Source of the DNA: Bacteroidales bacterium
GTDB lineage: Bacteria; Bacteroidota; Bacteroidia; Bacteroidales; F082
Direction: 5' to 3'
Assembly: GCA_018400955.1 (NCBI GenBank)
Contig: JAGYLH010000015.1
Location: forward strand, 1-43,185
DNA length: 43,185 nucleotides
Numbering within the stretch: the first letter of the stretch is position 1; every line of letters starts with the position of its first letter. Shown here one piece after another: positions 33,212 through 43,074 of this stretch. A program made the position numbers and the translations under genes. The notes below the pieces were generated by a model. It ran no database searches and was not told the DNA's origin. It saw only the letters and a program-made list of their open reading frames with translations.

Positions 33212-34825
33212 ATGACAAACACCAATAAAATTAAGTTCAGCGAAAAACTAGGCTATGCATTGGGTGATGGTGCAGCAAATATTGCATGGCGGGGTGTTGC
33301 AACTTTTCTTTTCGTTTTTTATACAGATGTTTTTGGAATCAGTCCGGTGGCTGTAGGATTACTGATGCTCGTTGCACGTTTCAGCGATGGAATAAGCGAC
33401 ATTCTGATGGGGGTGACCGGCGACCGCACAAATACAAAATATGGTAAATTCCGTCCCTGGATTTTATGGACTGCAATGCCGTTGGGCATCGTATTGTCCT
33501 TACTTTTCACAACACCTGATTTAACATCAACAGGCAAAATCATCTATGCGTATGTCACCTATATATTATTCACCCTTATTTATACAGCCAATAATATTCC
33601 ATATGGCGCACTGATGGCTGTGATTACAGGCGATGACAAAGAGCGGACTGTACTTGGTTCTTACAGGATGGTGGGTGCCTTTGGGGGGGGAATGATCGTT
33701 CAGGGCGCACTACTTTTTCTAGTGGCTCATTTTGGAAATGTAAATCCTGAGGTGAAAGTCAACGAACTGGGCCGGGATAAATTTCTTGTTTCTGTTTCTG
33801 TTTCCAAAGATGTTGAAAATGTAAATATTAAAACAAAAGACGGGACAGCACTTTTTTCATGGTATGATCGCGAAGAATCAAGCAAGAATTCTGAGCCGGT
33901 AAATGCTGTAAGTTTTTCGATGCAGAAAGATTCAAGCTATGTTTTTATTGTAGAAGGAGAACCAAAAATTAACGCTGAAAAAATTTCAATTATTGATCAG
34001 AAAAGAGGATACAGCAACTCGATTTATATCATGTCTGTGATTCTCTCACTGCTCATGCTGGTCACTTTTTACACTACACGTGAAAGAATTCAACCTTCAA
34101 AAAGTCAGCAGACAAATCTGAAGAAAGATTTGAATGACCTCTTCCGAAACAAACCCTGGCTGGTGCTTTTGGTCATTGGCTTGCTTTTCAATGTTTACAA
34201 CAACATAAAGCAAGGTATTGTGGTCATTTATTTTACCCATTATTTGAATGATCAGCTTTTGACAGGCTCCTACCTGGTTGGTTTAATGCTCGCTTCCATT
34301 GCCGGAGCCATGGCTACTGCTTATCTTGGAAAAAAGCTGGGCAAGCGGAAACTATTTATTTATGCGCTTGTTTTCTCGGCATTGGTAAATGTATTGTTTG
34401 CTTTCTGCGGCCCAAAAGATGTTTTACTCATCTTTATCATAGGAATGGTTTCAGAGCTTGGAGCAGCAATTTTTCCAACCTTGTTTTTTGCCATGCTTGG
34501 GGATGCTGCCGATTATTCTGAATTCAAAAATGGCCGCAGGGCAACCGGACTGATCTATTCGGCCGGGTCTTTTTCAACAAAATTTGGGGGTGGGATTGCC
34601 GGTGCAATTATTGGCTTTGTACTTGGTGCTTTTCACTATAGCGGACAGGATGCTGTCGCTGTTCAAGGTGCCATTCCGGGTATAAAAATGCTGATGAGTT
34701 GGATACCAGCCTTGATAGCATTAATTGCAGCTGCTCTAATGACCTTGTATCCGCTCACACAAAATAAAATGGATGAAATCACCATTGAATTAAATGATAG
34801 AAGACAACGGGAATTGGTTAAGTAA
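33212..34825 (+). CDS. GPH-family sugar:cation symporter with periplasmic insertion
   Basis: The 537-residue inner-membrane transporter of the glycoside-pentoside-hexuronide group (MelB-like MFS) has about 12 membrane segments. Motifs include SEKLGYALGDGAANIAWRG at the start, ARFSDGISDILMGVTGDRTN (the Asp-containing MFS loop motif) and YTANNIPYGALMAVITGDDK. Typical members have about 450-470 residues. The excess is one insertion of about 90 residues (around 175-265) between segments 5 and 6, on the periplasmic side, with beta-type sequence (DKFLVSVSVSKDVENVNIKT, AVSFSMQKDSSYVFIVEGE). By position it probably imports cellobiose or a related disaccharide for the phosphorylase encoded next, 29-38 nt downstream. 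Confidence 0.9.
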   Translation: MTNTNKIKFSEKLGYALGDGAANIAWRGVATFLFVFYTDVFGISPVAVGLLMLVARFSDGISDILMGVTGDRTNTKYGKFRPWILWTAMPLGIVLSLLFTTPDLTSTGKIIYAYVTYILFTLIYTANNIPYGALMAVITGDDKERTVLGSYRMVGAFGGGMIVQGALLFLVAHFGNVNPEVKVNELGRDKFLVSVSVSKDVENVNIKTKDGTALFSWYDREESSKNSEPVNAVSFSMQKDSSYVFIVEGEPKINAEKISIIDQKRGYSNSIYIMSVILSLLMLVTFYTTRERIQPSKSQQTNLKKDLNDLFRNKPWLVLLVIGLLFNVYNNIKQGIVVIYFTHYLNDQLLTGSYLVGLMLASIAGAMATAYLGKKLGKRKLFIYALVFSALVNVLFAFCGPKDVLLIFIIGMVSELGAAIFPTLFFAMLGDAADYSEFKNGRRATGLIYSAGSFSTKFGGGIAGAIIGFVLGAFHYSGQDAVAVQGAIPGIKMLMSWIPALIALIAAALMTLYPLTQNKMDEITIELNDRRQRELVK

Positions 34826-34863
34826 CAATTCTTTTCAAGTAACTAGAAATAAATGTGTTTATT

Positions 34864-37329
34864 ATGAAATATGGTTTTTTTGATGATTTGAATAAAGAGT
34901 ATGTGGTGACTGATCCTGAAACTCCCTTTCCCTGGATTAATTACTTGGGTACAGGCGATTTTTTCAGCCTTGTTTCCAATACCGGTGGGGGCTACAGTTT
35001 TTTCAAAGATGCTCGTTTACGCCGGATTACGCGCTACAGGTACAACAATGTGCCAATGGATGACGGGGGGAAATACTTTTATATCAATGACAATGGCTCA
35101 ATTTGGTCGCCAGGATGGAAACCTGTAAAAACAAAGCTCGATAGTTATGCATGCCGACATGGTTTAGGCTACACCAAAATCACTGGCGAATTGAACCAAC
35201 TGATGGCTGAAGTTCTCTATTTTGTGCCACTGAAGTTTGAGGGGGAAGTAATCAAAATCAGGCTTCAAAACAAGAGCATGGAACAAAAAACCATAAAACT
35301 ACATTCCTTTGCAGAATGGGCTTTGTGGGATGCTCAGGATGATATGACCAACTATCAACGTAATTTTAATACAGGTGAAATTGAAGTTGATGGCTCCTGT
35401 ATCTATCACAAAACAGAGTACCGTGAACGCAGAAATCATTTCGCATTCTTTTCGGTAAATGCTGCAATGAATGGCTTTGATACAGATCGTGAGTGCTTTT
35501 TAGGACTTTATAATGGTTTTGATAAGCCCAAAATGGTTCAGGAAGGCCGGAGCGAAAACTCCATAGCTCACGGATGGGCACCCATTGCTTCACATTTAAT
35601 CGAATTGAACCTGAATCCCAACGAGGAAAAGGAGTTCGTTTTTGTTTTGGGATATGTAGAAAATGAAAAGGATGACAAGTTTTCTGCTCCAAATATCATC
35701 AACAAAGCCAAAGCAAAGACAATGATTAATCAGTTTCAAACTTCTGAGCAGGTTGAACTTGCATTTACGAACCTACAGGATTTTTGGTCTGATTTACTTC
35801 AAAACTTCCAGATAGCTTCCCACGATGCGAAGCTTGACAGGATGGTAAACATATGGAACCAATACCAATGCATGGTCACTTATTTCTTTTCCAGGAGCAC
35901 TTCTTACTTTGAATCAGGTATTGGCCGTGGCATGGGCTTCAGAGATAGCAACCAGGATATTATTGGCATGGTACATTTGAAGCCCGAATGGGCCAGGCAA
36001 CGCATTATTGACCTGGCCAGCACCCAGCTCCCTGATGGAAGCGCATACCATCAGTATCAGCCACTTACCAAAAGAGGAAATCACGAAATCGGCGGAAATT
36101 TTAATGACGACCCACTCTGGCTGATCCTTTCGGTTTCGGAATACCTGAAAGAAACCGGCGATTGGGATTTTCTGGAAACTGAAGCACCCTTTGATAACAA
36201 TGGCGATGAAGCTTCCATTTTTGAACATATCAAGCGCTCTTTTTATCATGTTGTGAATAATCTTGGCCCTCATGGACTTCCACTTATCGGTCGGGCCGAT
36301 TGGAATGACTGTTTAAACCTGAACTGCTTTTCTGAAAAACCAGGCGAGTCTTTTCAAACCACAAACAATAAATCAGGGAACACAGCCGAATCAGTCATGA
36401 TTGCAGGCATGTTTGTGCTTTATGGCAAAGAGTTTATGCGCATCTGTCAGTTAACCGGCCGTGATGAGGAAGCGGAAGCAGCTTGTTTGGAGCTTAAAAA
36501 AATGGAAGCAGCGATCCTGAATTATGGATGGGACGGTAATTGGTTTCTTCGTGCATATGATTATTATGGGAACAAGGTTGGCAGCCACGAAAATGATGAA
36601 GGACAAATCTTTATAGAACCTCAGGGTTTTTGTGTGATGGCTGGAATTGGTCTTGAAGATGGCAAAGCTGAAATAGCTTTAAAAAACGTTGAAGATCGGC
36701 TTGCAACCCCTTATGGCCTTGTACTGCTTAACCCGGCATATACCAAATACCAGCTCAACTTAGGTGAGATTTCTACTTATCCACCCGGTTACAAGGAAAA
36801 CGCTGGGATATTCTGTCATAATAACCCTTGGATCATCATTGCTGAAACTATTCTGGGCAATGCAAAAAAGGCTTTTGAATATTACAAACGCATCGCACCG
36901 GCTTACCTTGAAGATATCAGTGAACTGCACCGAACCGAGCCTTACGTTTATGCACAAATGATTGCCGGAAAAGATGCTGCTAAACCCGGCGAAGCCAAAA
37001 ACTCATGGCTCACCGGAACCGCTGCCTGGAACTTCTACGCAATTACACGCCATATTTTAGGAATACGTCCTGATTATCATCATCTGATTATCGACCCATG
37101 TATGCCATCCTCTTTAAAAGTTTTAAACATCAAAAGAAAGTGGCGAAATTCAACTTACCATATCCGATTTGAAAATCCGGAAGGTGTTGACAAAGGTGTT
37201 GCTGCAATAATTGTTGATGGAAAAAGATACCAGGGGAATACCATCCCTTATTTTCCGGATAAAAAAGAAGTGGCGGTTCTCGTCATTATGGGAAAGTCTG
37301 TGAATGACAGTCAGGAAGATCATACCTGA
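34864..37329 (+). CDS. Cellobiose phosphorylase (GH94)
   Basis: This cytoplasmic enzyme has about 821 residues and should split cellobiose with phosphate into glucose 1-phosphate and glucose. It begins [20 protein letters not shown], closely matching the start of characterised cellobiose phosphorylases (MRYG-FDD-EYVIT), so I prefer ATG 34864 to 34855. [50 protein letters not shown] and [11 protein letters not shown] are family landmarks. The (alpha/alpha)6 barrel carries the catalytic-Asp motif [12 protein letters not shown] near residue 480. No signal peptide is present. Specificity for cellobiose rather than laminaribiose or chitobiose rests on the close N-terminal match and on the GH5 and GH3 neighbours. 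Confidence 0.9.
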   Translation: MKYGFFDDLNKEYVVTDPETPFPWINYLGTGDFFSLVSNTGGGYSFFKDARLRRITRYRYNNVPMDDGGKYFYINDNGSIWSPGWKPVKTKLDSYACRHGLGYTKITGELNQLMAEVLYFVPLKFEGEVIKIRLQNKSMEQKTIKLHSFAEWALWDAQDDMTNYQRNFNTGEIEVDGSCIYHKTEYRERRNHFAFFSVNAAMNGFDTDRECFLGLYNGFDKPKMVQEGRSENSIAHGWAPIASHLIELNLNPNEEKEFVFVLGYVENEKDDKFSAPNIINKAKAKTMINQFQTSEQVELAFTNLQDFWSDLLQNFQIASHDAKLDRMVNIWNQYQCMVTYFFSRSTSYFESGIGRGMGFRDSNQDIIGMVHLKPEWARQRIIDLASTQLPDGSAYHQYQPLTKRGNHEIGGNFNDDPLWLILSVSEYLKETGDWDFLETEAPFDNNGDEASIFEHIKRSFYHVVNNLGPHGLPLIGRADWNDCLNLNCFSEKPGESFQTTNNKSGNTAESVMIAGMFVLYGKEFMRICQLTGRDEEAEAACLELKKMEAAILNYGWDGNWFLRAYDYYGNKVGSHENDEGQIFIEPQGFCVMAGIGLEDGKAEIALKNVEDRLATPYGLVLLNPAYTKYQLNLGEISTYPPGYKENAGIFCHNNPWIIIAETILGNAKKAFEYYKRIAPAYLEDISELHRTEPYVYAQMIAGKDAAKPGEAKNSWLTGTAAWNFYAITRHILGIRPDYHHLIIDPCMPSSLKVLNIKRKWRNSTYHIRFENPEGVDKGVAAIIVDGKRYQGNTIPYFPDKKEVAVLVIMGKSVNDSQEDHT

Positions 37330-37375
37330 TTGGCATTAAGATATTAACAAGTATGAATTAAACTGATTAATAATC

Positions 37376-38665
37376 ATGAAAACCTTAAGCTTAGCTTTGA
37401 TAATATTCTTTATCAGCCTAACCTCTTGTGGAGAAAAAGCAGAAAACAAAAACAACCAGGCCTTTATAAGCCAACTGGTTCTCGAAGCCGATGGCAGAGA
37501 CTTCCATGCTGATGTTCCCTATTCGGTTTTTACCATAGGCGTAACGCTCCCTTACGGGACTACCGAAACACAAATCAAAACATTGGAATTATCTCCCGGC
37601 GCAACAGCTGATAGAAAAGCCGGAGACATTTTTGCTGTAAATTCAGGCCAGATCGAAATAACTGTTACCAGCGAAGACAAAAATGCAACAAACACCTATG
37701 CACTTACTTTGAATGTGCCGGCTGAATCCAATGTTGTAAGCGCGCATGGCCTGTTGCAGGTATCCGGAAACCGGATCGTGAACAAGGCAAATGAAACAGT
37801 CAGCTTTGCCGGCAACAGTTTCTTTTGGTCGAACGACAATTGGGGCGGCGAACGCTACTACACCCCCGAAGTTGTTCAGTGGCTGAAAGAGGACTGGAAT
37901 ACAACGATCATTCGTGCTGCCATGGGTGTGGAAGACCCGGGAGGATATTTCGAAAGCCCTAACAACAATAAAGAACGTGTAATAACACTGGTTGATGCTG
38001 CCATAGCAGAAGGTTTGTATGTAATCATTGACTGGCATTCACATTACGCCCACCTGTATCCCAACGAAGCAGTTGCCTTTTTTCAGGAAATGGCTACTGC
38101 CTACGGGCAGTACGATCATGTGATTTATGAAATCTACAACGAGCCTAAATACATAGATCAGGATCCCGCCAATGAAGGAACCTTTGCTACCTGGGATGAG
38201 CACATCAAGCCTTACGCAGAGCAGGTTATAGCTGCCATACGAGCCATTGACCCCGACAATATGATTGTGGTAGGTACAGGTGAATGGTCGCAAAAGGTTG
38301 ACGATGCCGCTAACAACCCCATTACAGGATATGATAATATAGCTTATGCTTTACATTTTTATACAGTTTACCATCAGCAATGGCTGCGCGACAGGGCAAC
38401 AGCGGCAATGAACAAGGGCATTGCACTGTTTATTACTGAATGGGGATCAATTGGTTATACGCAGAATGATCCTGAAACCGAACTGTGGATGGAATGGTGC
38501 AAGGCAAATAATATCAGTCACCTGAACTGGGCGGTAAACGATAAAGCTGAGGAATGGTCAATCCTCAAGCAAGGTGCAAGTGTAACAGGCAACTGGCCCG
38601 AAAGCAGCCTCACTGAAGCAGGGAAACTTGCAAGAACGATAATCAAAGAATGGAATAACAATTAA
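37376..38665 (+). CDS. GH5 endoglucanase-like lipoprotein
   Basis: The 429-residue protein has a lipoprotein signal ending ISLTSC (Cys18). An N-terminal Ig-like domain covers about residues 28-115 (AFISQLVLEADGRDFHADVP, ending TYALTLNV), common in front of Bacteroidota surface glycosidases. The GH5 barrel follows: HGLLQVSGNRIVNKANETVS, IIRAAMGVED, VIIDWHSHYAH, acid/base Glu256 in YEIYNEP, HFYTVYHQQW, and nucleophile Glu355 in LFITEWGS. It is most like the GH5_2 endo-beta-1,4-glucanases. The lipid anchor and acidic residues soon after Cys18 fit a surface location. It lies 46 nt after the phosphorylase and 12 nt before the GH3 gene, so it is co-transcribed with them. Confidence 0.9.
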   Translation: MKTLSLALIIFFISLTSCGEKAENKNNQAFISQLVLEADGRDFHADVPYSVFTIGVTLPYGTTETQIKTLELSPGATADRKAGDIFAVNSGQIEITVTSEDKNATNTYALTLNVPAESNVVSAHGLLQVSGNRIVNKANETVSFAGNSFFWSNDNWGGERYYTPEVVQWLKEDWNTTIIRAAMGVEDPGGYFESPNNNKERVITLVDAAIAEGLYVIIDWHSHYAHLYPNEAVAFFQEMATAYGQYDHVIYEIYNEPKYIDQDPANEGTFATWDEHIKPYAEQVIAAIRAIDPDNMIVVGTGEWSQKVDDAANNPITGYDNIAYALHFYTVYHQQWLRDRATAAMNKGIALFITEWGSIGYTQNDPETELWMEWCKANNISHLNWAVNDKAEEWSILKQGASVTGNWPESSLTEAGKLARTIIKEWNNN

Positions 38666-38677
38666 ATTCGTATCATA

Positions 38678-40939
38678 ATGAAAACAAAACTTATCATTTC
38701 AGCAATTATGCTGTCCGGTTTTCTGGCAATGAGCTGCCAGACGGGAAAACAGAAAGATCATGAGAAAATTACCAAAACATCTGTTCCTGTGAAAAAAATA
38801 GATTCATTGCTCAGTCTTATGACACTTGACGAGAAACTCGGAATGATTCACGCCAACTCTTCCTTCACTTCTGGTGGAATGGCAAGACTTGGTATTCCTG
38901 AACTGGTTATGTCAGACGGTCCGCATGGTGTGCGTCATGAGCATGGGCGCGGCTGGTTTGCGCTTGAAGATGCCGATGATAAAGCTACCTATCTGCCTGT
39001 TGGCATTTGCCTTGCTTCAACCTGGAACAGGGAGCTGGGCTACAAATATGGCGAAGTGCTGGGAAATGAAGCAAAAGAACGGGGTAAAAATGTTATCCTC
39101 GGGCCGGGTGTAAATATCATCCGAAGTCCCCTGAATGGCCGAAATTTCGAGTACCTGAGCGAAGACCCTTACCTGACTGCTGAAATGGCTGTCGGCTATA
39201 TAAAAGGTGTTCAGGATCAAGGAATTGCCACATGCGTAAAACATTATGCAGCCAACAACCAGGAAACCGATCGCCACAATATTGATGTGATTGTAAGTAA
39301 ACGCGCACTCAACGAAATTTACTTTCCGGGCTTTAAAGCTGCTGTACAGCAAGGCGGCGCATGGAGTATCATGGGCGCTTACAACAAAGTCAACGGCCAA
39401 TATACCACCCATCACAAATACTTGAACAACGAAATTCTGAAAGGAGAATGGGGGTTCGATGGTGTAGTGATAAGCGATTGGGGATCAGTAAATGATACCC
39501 GCGAAGCACTTATCTATGGTACCGATATCGAAATGGGTACCGAACTTGTGAAATCATTTCACAATCCTGATTATGATGATTTCTATCTTGCCCGGCACGC
39601 AAAAAAAATGATTGAAAGCGGTGAGATCGAAGAGGAATATGTTGATGATAAAGTACGCCGCATATTAAAGTTAATGTATCGTTCCACCGCACTTGGCCGG
39701 CATGAACCCGGCAAACGCAATGTGCCCGAACATCAGCAACTGGCACTGAAGGTTGCACAGGAAGGAATCGTTCTGCTGAAAAATGACGGATTGCTGCCAC
39801 TCGACAAAAATAAACTCAGAACGGTGGCTGTGATCGGCCATAATGCTACACGTCTTTTCGCCGAGCGCGGTGGCAGCTCTCAGGTGAAGCCGCTGTATGA
39901 GATCACACCGCTGGAAGGAATTAAAAATCTTTTGGGCGATGATGTAGAAGTGTTGTATGCTGAGGGCTATGAGCCTTATTATGATGAAAGCCTTTTCAGG
40001 GATGCTTCAGGCGAAGCGGCATCACAGTCGAGGGCAAACAAAAAAAACGTAGAGGTAGCCAAAAAAGCCAACCAAGGTCTCATCCGTGATGCAATAGCCT
40101 TAGCCCAAAAAGCTGATGCCGTGATATTTGTGGGCGGATGGATTCACGGCCATGAAGGCATGCCCTGGGGTAAAGGTACTTATGACGCAGAGGCTCGTGA
40201 CAAACTGAATATGAAACTTCCTTTTGGTCAGGAGGATTTGATCAGTGAGATAAACCTTGTAAATAGAAATACAGTGGTGGTACTCAAAGGTGGCAGCAAC
40301 GTAGAGATGAACAACTGGCTACCCGAAACCCGCGCCTATCTGCATGCCTGGTACGCAGGAATGGAAGGTGGCACTGCCATCGCTCAAATACTTTTTGGCG
40401 AGATCAACCCTTCAGGCAAGCTTCCCATGACTTTCGCCAATTCGCACCTCGATTATCCATCACACTCCATAGGTGAATTTCCTGGAAACAAAACAGTGCA
40501 ATACACCGAAGATATTTATGTAGGATACCGCTATTTCGATACCCAAGGCAAAGAAGTAACTTTTCCTTTTGGGTTTGGTCTTTCCTACACAAGTTTTGAA
40601 TTTTCGGATTTGAAATTGACCCAAATGGATAACAAAGTACTTGTGGAATGTACCGTTACAAACACAGGAAGTAGGTCGGGAGCCGAGGTTGCCCAGATTT
40701 ACGTTCACCAGATGGAGGCCTCGGTTGACCGTCCTGTAAAGGAACTCAAAGGATTTGAAAAGGTAATGCTTGAGCCGGGCGAATCAACCAACATAACAAT
40801 CGAGCTGGATAAGTCAGCCTTCAGTTTTTACCATCCTGAAAAGCTGGAATGGACACTTGAACCTGGTGTGTTCGAAATTCGTGCAGGGTCGGCGTCAAAC
40901 CATTTGCCGCTGAAAGGGATTGTTGAAATAGATTATTGA
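38678..40939 (+). CDS. GH3 beta-glucosidase lipoprotein
   Basis: The 753-residue protein has a lipoprotein signal (FLAMSC, Cys20). The GH3 barrel has MSDGPHGVR, GPGVNIIRSPLNGRNFEYLS, KHYAANNQETDRH (Lys188, His189) and nucleophile Asp267 in GVVISDWGSVNDTREA. The second domain follows (EGIVLLKNDGLLPLDKNK, then AVIGHNATRLFAERGGSSQV), then the motif-rich FGFGLSYTSFEFSDL and a C-terminal fibronectin-III-like domain (GAEVAQIYVHQMEASVDRPV, KELKGFEKVML). It should remove terminal beta-linked glucose from oligosaccharides, probably in the periplasm; few acidic residues follow the anchor Cys. It is the last gene of the rightward operon. Confidence 0.92.
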   Translation: MKTKLIISAIMLSGFLAMSCQTGKQKDHEKITKTSVPVKKIDSLLSLMTLDEKLGMIHANSSFTSGGMARLGIPELVMSDGPHGVRHEHGRGWFALEDADDKATYLPVGICLASTWNRELGYKYGEVLGNEAKERGKNVILGPGVNIIRSPLNGRNFEYLSEDPYLTAEMAVGYIKGVQDQGIATCVKHYAANNQETDRHNIDVIVSKRALNEIYFPGFKAAVQQGGAWSIMGAYNKVNGQYTTHHKYLNNEILKGEWGFDGVVISDWGSVNDTREALIYGTDIEMGTELVKSFHNPDYDDFYLARHAKKMIESGEIEEEYVDDKVRRILKLMYRSTALGRHEPGKRNVPEHQQLALKVAQEGIVLLKNDGLLPLDKNKLRTVAVIGHNATRLFAERGGSSQVKPLYEITPLEGIKNLLGDDVEVLYAEGYEPYYDESLFRDASGEAASQSRANKKNVEVAKKANQGLIRDAIALAQKADAVIFVGGWIHGHEGMPWGKGTYDAEARDKLNMKLPFGQEDLISEINLVNRNTVVVLKGGSNVEMNNWLPETRAYLHAWYAGMEGGTAIAQILFGEINPSGKLPMTFANSHLDYPSHSIGEFPGNKTVQYTEDIYVGYRYFDTQGKEVTFPFGFGLSYTSFEFSDLKLTQMDNKVLVECTVTNTGSRSGAEVAQIYVHQMEASVDRPVKELKGFEKVMLEPGESTNITIELDKSAFSFYHPEKLEWTLEPGVFEIRAGSASNHLPLKGIVEIDY

Positions 40940-41246
40940 CAGGCAAAACCATGAAAACTATTTGACCATATTCAGAGGGAGTTGGTCTTTAACAGGTTTT
41001 TTTAAGGTTGCTGTTAACGATGAAATTACGGAACTTATCACGCTAATTGAAAACGGAGAGTTTACTTTAGACTCCACAAAAACCAGACTTCCACAAGAGA
41101 TAGGGCAGATAACCCGTGTAAGCGAAGCTGTTGGCGGTATCAATCAAAACCTGTGAAGATAACAGGATACCATTAACACCGTATCAAAAAGCTGTACGAT
41201 CAAACAAACCCCAAAAATTCTTAACGTATTAGCGAACATCCTTGCT
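40940..41246. other. Convergent intergenic gap with an unassigned small ORF
   Basis: These 307 nt lie between the GH3 and epimerase stop codons. A 64-codon ORF at 40962-41156 (with VNDEITELITLIENGEF) matches nothing I recognise. No clear terminator hairpin is seen. Confidence 0.35.
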
Positions 41247-42287
41247 TCACAGTTTGATCCCAAATTCATAAATCACATGATGACAATAGGTTTGACCAGG
41301 TAACAGCAGGCTTGAAATAAATTCTCTTTGATTCGGGCTATCAGGAAAATGTTGGGTTTCGAGACAAATAGCACTGTGCTTTTTGTATGCAATGCCTCCA
41401 TGCCCCGTTAAACTGCCATTCAGGTGGTTGGCTGTGTAAATCTGAACTCCAGGTTGAGTGGTGAAAATATTTAGTATTCTCCCTGAATCTGGGTGATACA
41501 ATGTTGCATCAGGCATCTTTTTTTCAGGATTCTTATTCAGGACAAAGCAATTATCCAACTCAACTTTTCCGGGAATACCTTTATCAGATAATTTAACAGG
41601 CCTTGAAAAATCGAAAAGCGTCTCACTACAACTCAACAAAACACCTGTAGGAATCTGGAATTGGTCAAGTTCAAGGTAGTGAGTTGCATGTAGCATGAGG
41701 TGATGATCAGCAATATCCCCCTTGAAACCGCCCAGATTGAAGTAGGCATGATTTGTCAGGTTCACATGCGTTGGTTTGTCGGTTGTGGCTTTCAACCGTA
41801 ATTCAAGGCTGTTGTTGTCCCGTATGGTATAACTAACAGCAACAGATAGGTTTCCCGGGTAACCTTCCTCATTATCAGCACTGAGTAAACCAAGCCTTAG
41901 AATTGCTTCACCGGGTTTTTCCTCCAGTGTATAGTCCCATAATTTTTTGTCAAAACCATTTACACCGCCATGTAACTGAAAATGCTCATAATTCATATTA
42001 AGCTGAAATGCTTTCCTGTTTATTTCAAAGCGGCCTTTGGCAATCCTTCCGGCAAACCGGCCAATGATGGCGCCAAAATGGGGATTAGGTTTCAAATAAT
42101 CGGAAAATGCAGGGAAGCCGGCTGTTATTTCTTCAACAGCTTCATTTTTGTCTGGAACTTTAATGGAGGTAATTATGCCTCCATAGTTGGTGATGCTGAT
42201 CGTCATTCCATCCGAACACAAAAATCGGAAAAGCCGTACTTCACGACCGTCGGGCATTTTGCCAAACAATAAATCTGAAACTTTCAA
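41247..42287 (-). CDS. galM: Aldose 1-epimerase (mutarotase)
   Basis: The 346-residue enzyme interconverts alpha and beta anomers of glucose or galactose. ITNYGGIITSIKVPDKN and GFDKKLWDYTLEEK are family motifs. The catalytic residues are His in PTHVNLTNHAYFNLGG and Glu in AICLETQHFPDSPNQ; ARGRIAKG-like FAGRIAKGRFEINRKAFQLN holds the substrate Arg. The best start is TTG 42287, giving KVSDLLFGKMPDGREVRLF as in relatives; the first in-frame ATG, ten codons on, would drop conserved residues, and TAG stands just upstream. No signal peptide is seen. It lies convergent to the glycosidase operon, so it is separately transcribed but serves the same pathway by handling the glucose released. Confidence 0.9.
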   Translation of the reverse strand: MKVSDLLFGKMPDGREVRLFRFLCSDGMTISITNYGGIITSIKVPDKNEAVEEITAGFPAFSDYLKPNPHFGAIIGRFAGRIAKGRFEINRKAFQLNMNYEHFQLHGGVNGFDKKLWDYTLEEKPGEAILRLGLLSADNEEGYPGNLSVAVSYTIRDNNSLELRLKATTDKPTHVNLTNHAYFNLGGFKGDIADHHLMLHATHYLELDQFQIPTGVLLSCSETLFDFSRPVKLSDKGIPGKVELDNCFVLNKNPEKKMPDATLYHPDSGRILNIFTTQPGVQIYTANHLNGSLTGHGGIAYKKHSAICLETQHFPDSPNQREFISSLLLPGQTYCHHVIYEFGIKL

Positions 42288-42400
42288 CTATTTGTTATTA
42301 AAATGATTATATGGTTTTTGTACGCTTTTCTAAAAAAGGCAGATTGCCCCTTTGAACTGCATTTCGCCCCTGTTTAATCAGGTTAGAGTGTTTGCAGGTG

Positions 42401-42408
42401 CAAATGTA
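42401..42408 (-). promoter_or_regulatory. Possible -7 element for the epimerase gene
   Basis: On the minus strand this reads TACATTTG, matching TAnnTTTG, but it is 113 nt before the TTG start and has no evident -33 box. Confidence 0.3.
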
Positions 42409-42430
42409 GTGAAATGAGCATAATTACTGC

Positions 42431-42823
42431 TTGATTTTAAAACATCTGATAATGAATGATGTAAAAATGACATTTCTTAGCTTTCCTTTTGAAGTAAAGC
42501 ATCCCCTAAAACTTGGTAATTTTATTAAAATCCCTACATTATTATCTTTAGCTGCAATGAAAGCATTTGCCCTGGGAAGGAGGGCGAAATGGAAAGATTA
42601 TGTGGATTTGTATTTTATTCTGCACGATTATTATAGCCTGCAAGAAATATGCCTGGAAGCAGGTGAAATTTTCGGACAGCAATTCTCAGAAAAATTATTT
42701 CAGCAGCAATTGGCCTACCACAACGACATAGACTATACTGAATCGGTAGAATTTCTATTAAAAACGGTTTCCGATGAAGAAATTAGAACCTTCCTTATCG
42801 ACAAAGCTACGGATATCTTTTAA
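42431..42823 (+). pseudogene. 5'-truncated AbiEii/MNT-type nucleotidyltransferase toxin
   Basis: The 130 residues match the C-terminal half of AbiEii-like toxins: VKMTFLSFPF, then IKIPTLLSLAAMKAFALGRR, AKWKDYVDLYFIL and FSEKLFQQQLAYHNDIDYTE. The N-terminal nucleotidyltransferase core, with its GG/GS and DxD motifs, is absent; an in-frame TGA lies at 42410-42412 and no plausible start region precedes it. The only starts are an internal TTG and two ATGs (42452, 42467). No antitoxin gene is beside it. It is almost certainly inactive. Confidence 0.7.
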
Positions 42824-42830
42824 GGCCCTG

Positions 42831-43074
42831 TCTTACAGTGGATTTCCCTTCCTACACCGGTGCCTTTGCGTAGTCACCTGGATTCTTGCCAATCGCCAAA
42901 CTTGCACAATCGGAGGTGGTTGAGCGACACTCATCGAACTTCAAAAATCTGAGGTGGCTGAGCGTAGTCGAAGCCCCGACTTACAACGGATTTTCCCTTC
43001 CTACACCGCTGCCTTTGCGTAGTCACTTGGTTTCTTGCCACCCGCCGAACTTGCACAATCGGAGGTCACTGAGC
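42831..43074. repeat. 95-bp direct repeat pair with GAGGTGGCTGAGC-type motifs
   Basis: Copy A (42831-42925) and copy B (42979-43074) share about 85 per cent of their bases, including CCTTCCTACACCG, TGCCTTTGCGTAGTCAC and ACTTGCACAATCGGAGGT. The spacer holds another related string, GAGGTGGCTGAGCGTAGTCG. ORFs over this stretch are artefacts of the repeat. After 43075 the sequence is low-complexity (TTTTAACTTTTAAC) to the window end with no gene. Confidence 0.75.

Noticed and set aside
40962..41156. 64-codon ORF after the GH3 gene
   Set aside because: No family resemblance, no promoter, and it lies in a convergent gap; recorded only as part of the gap.
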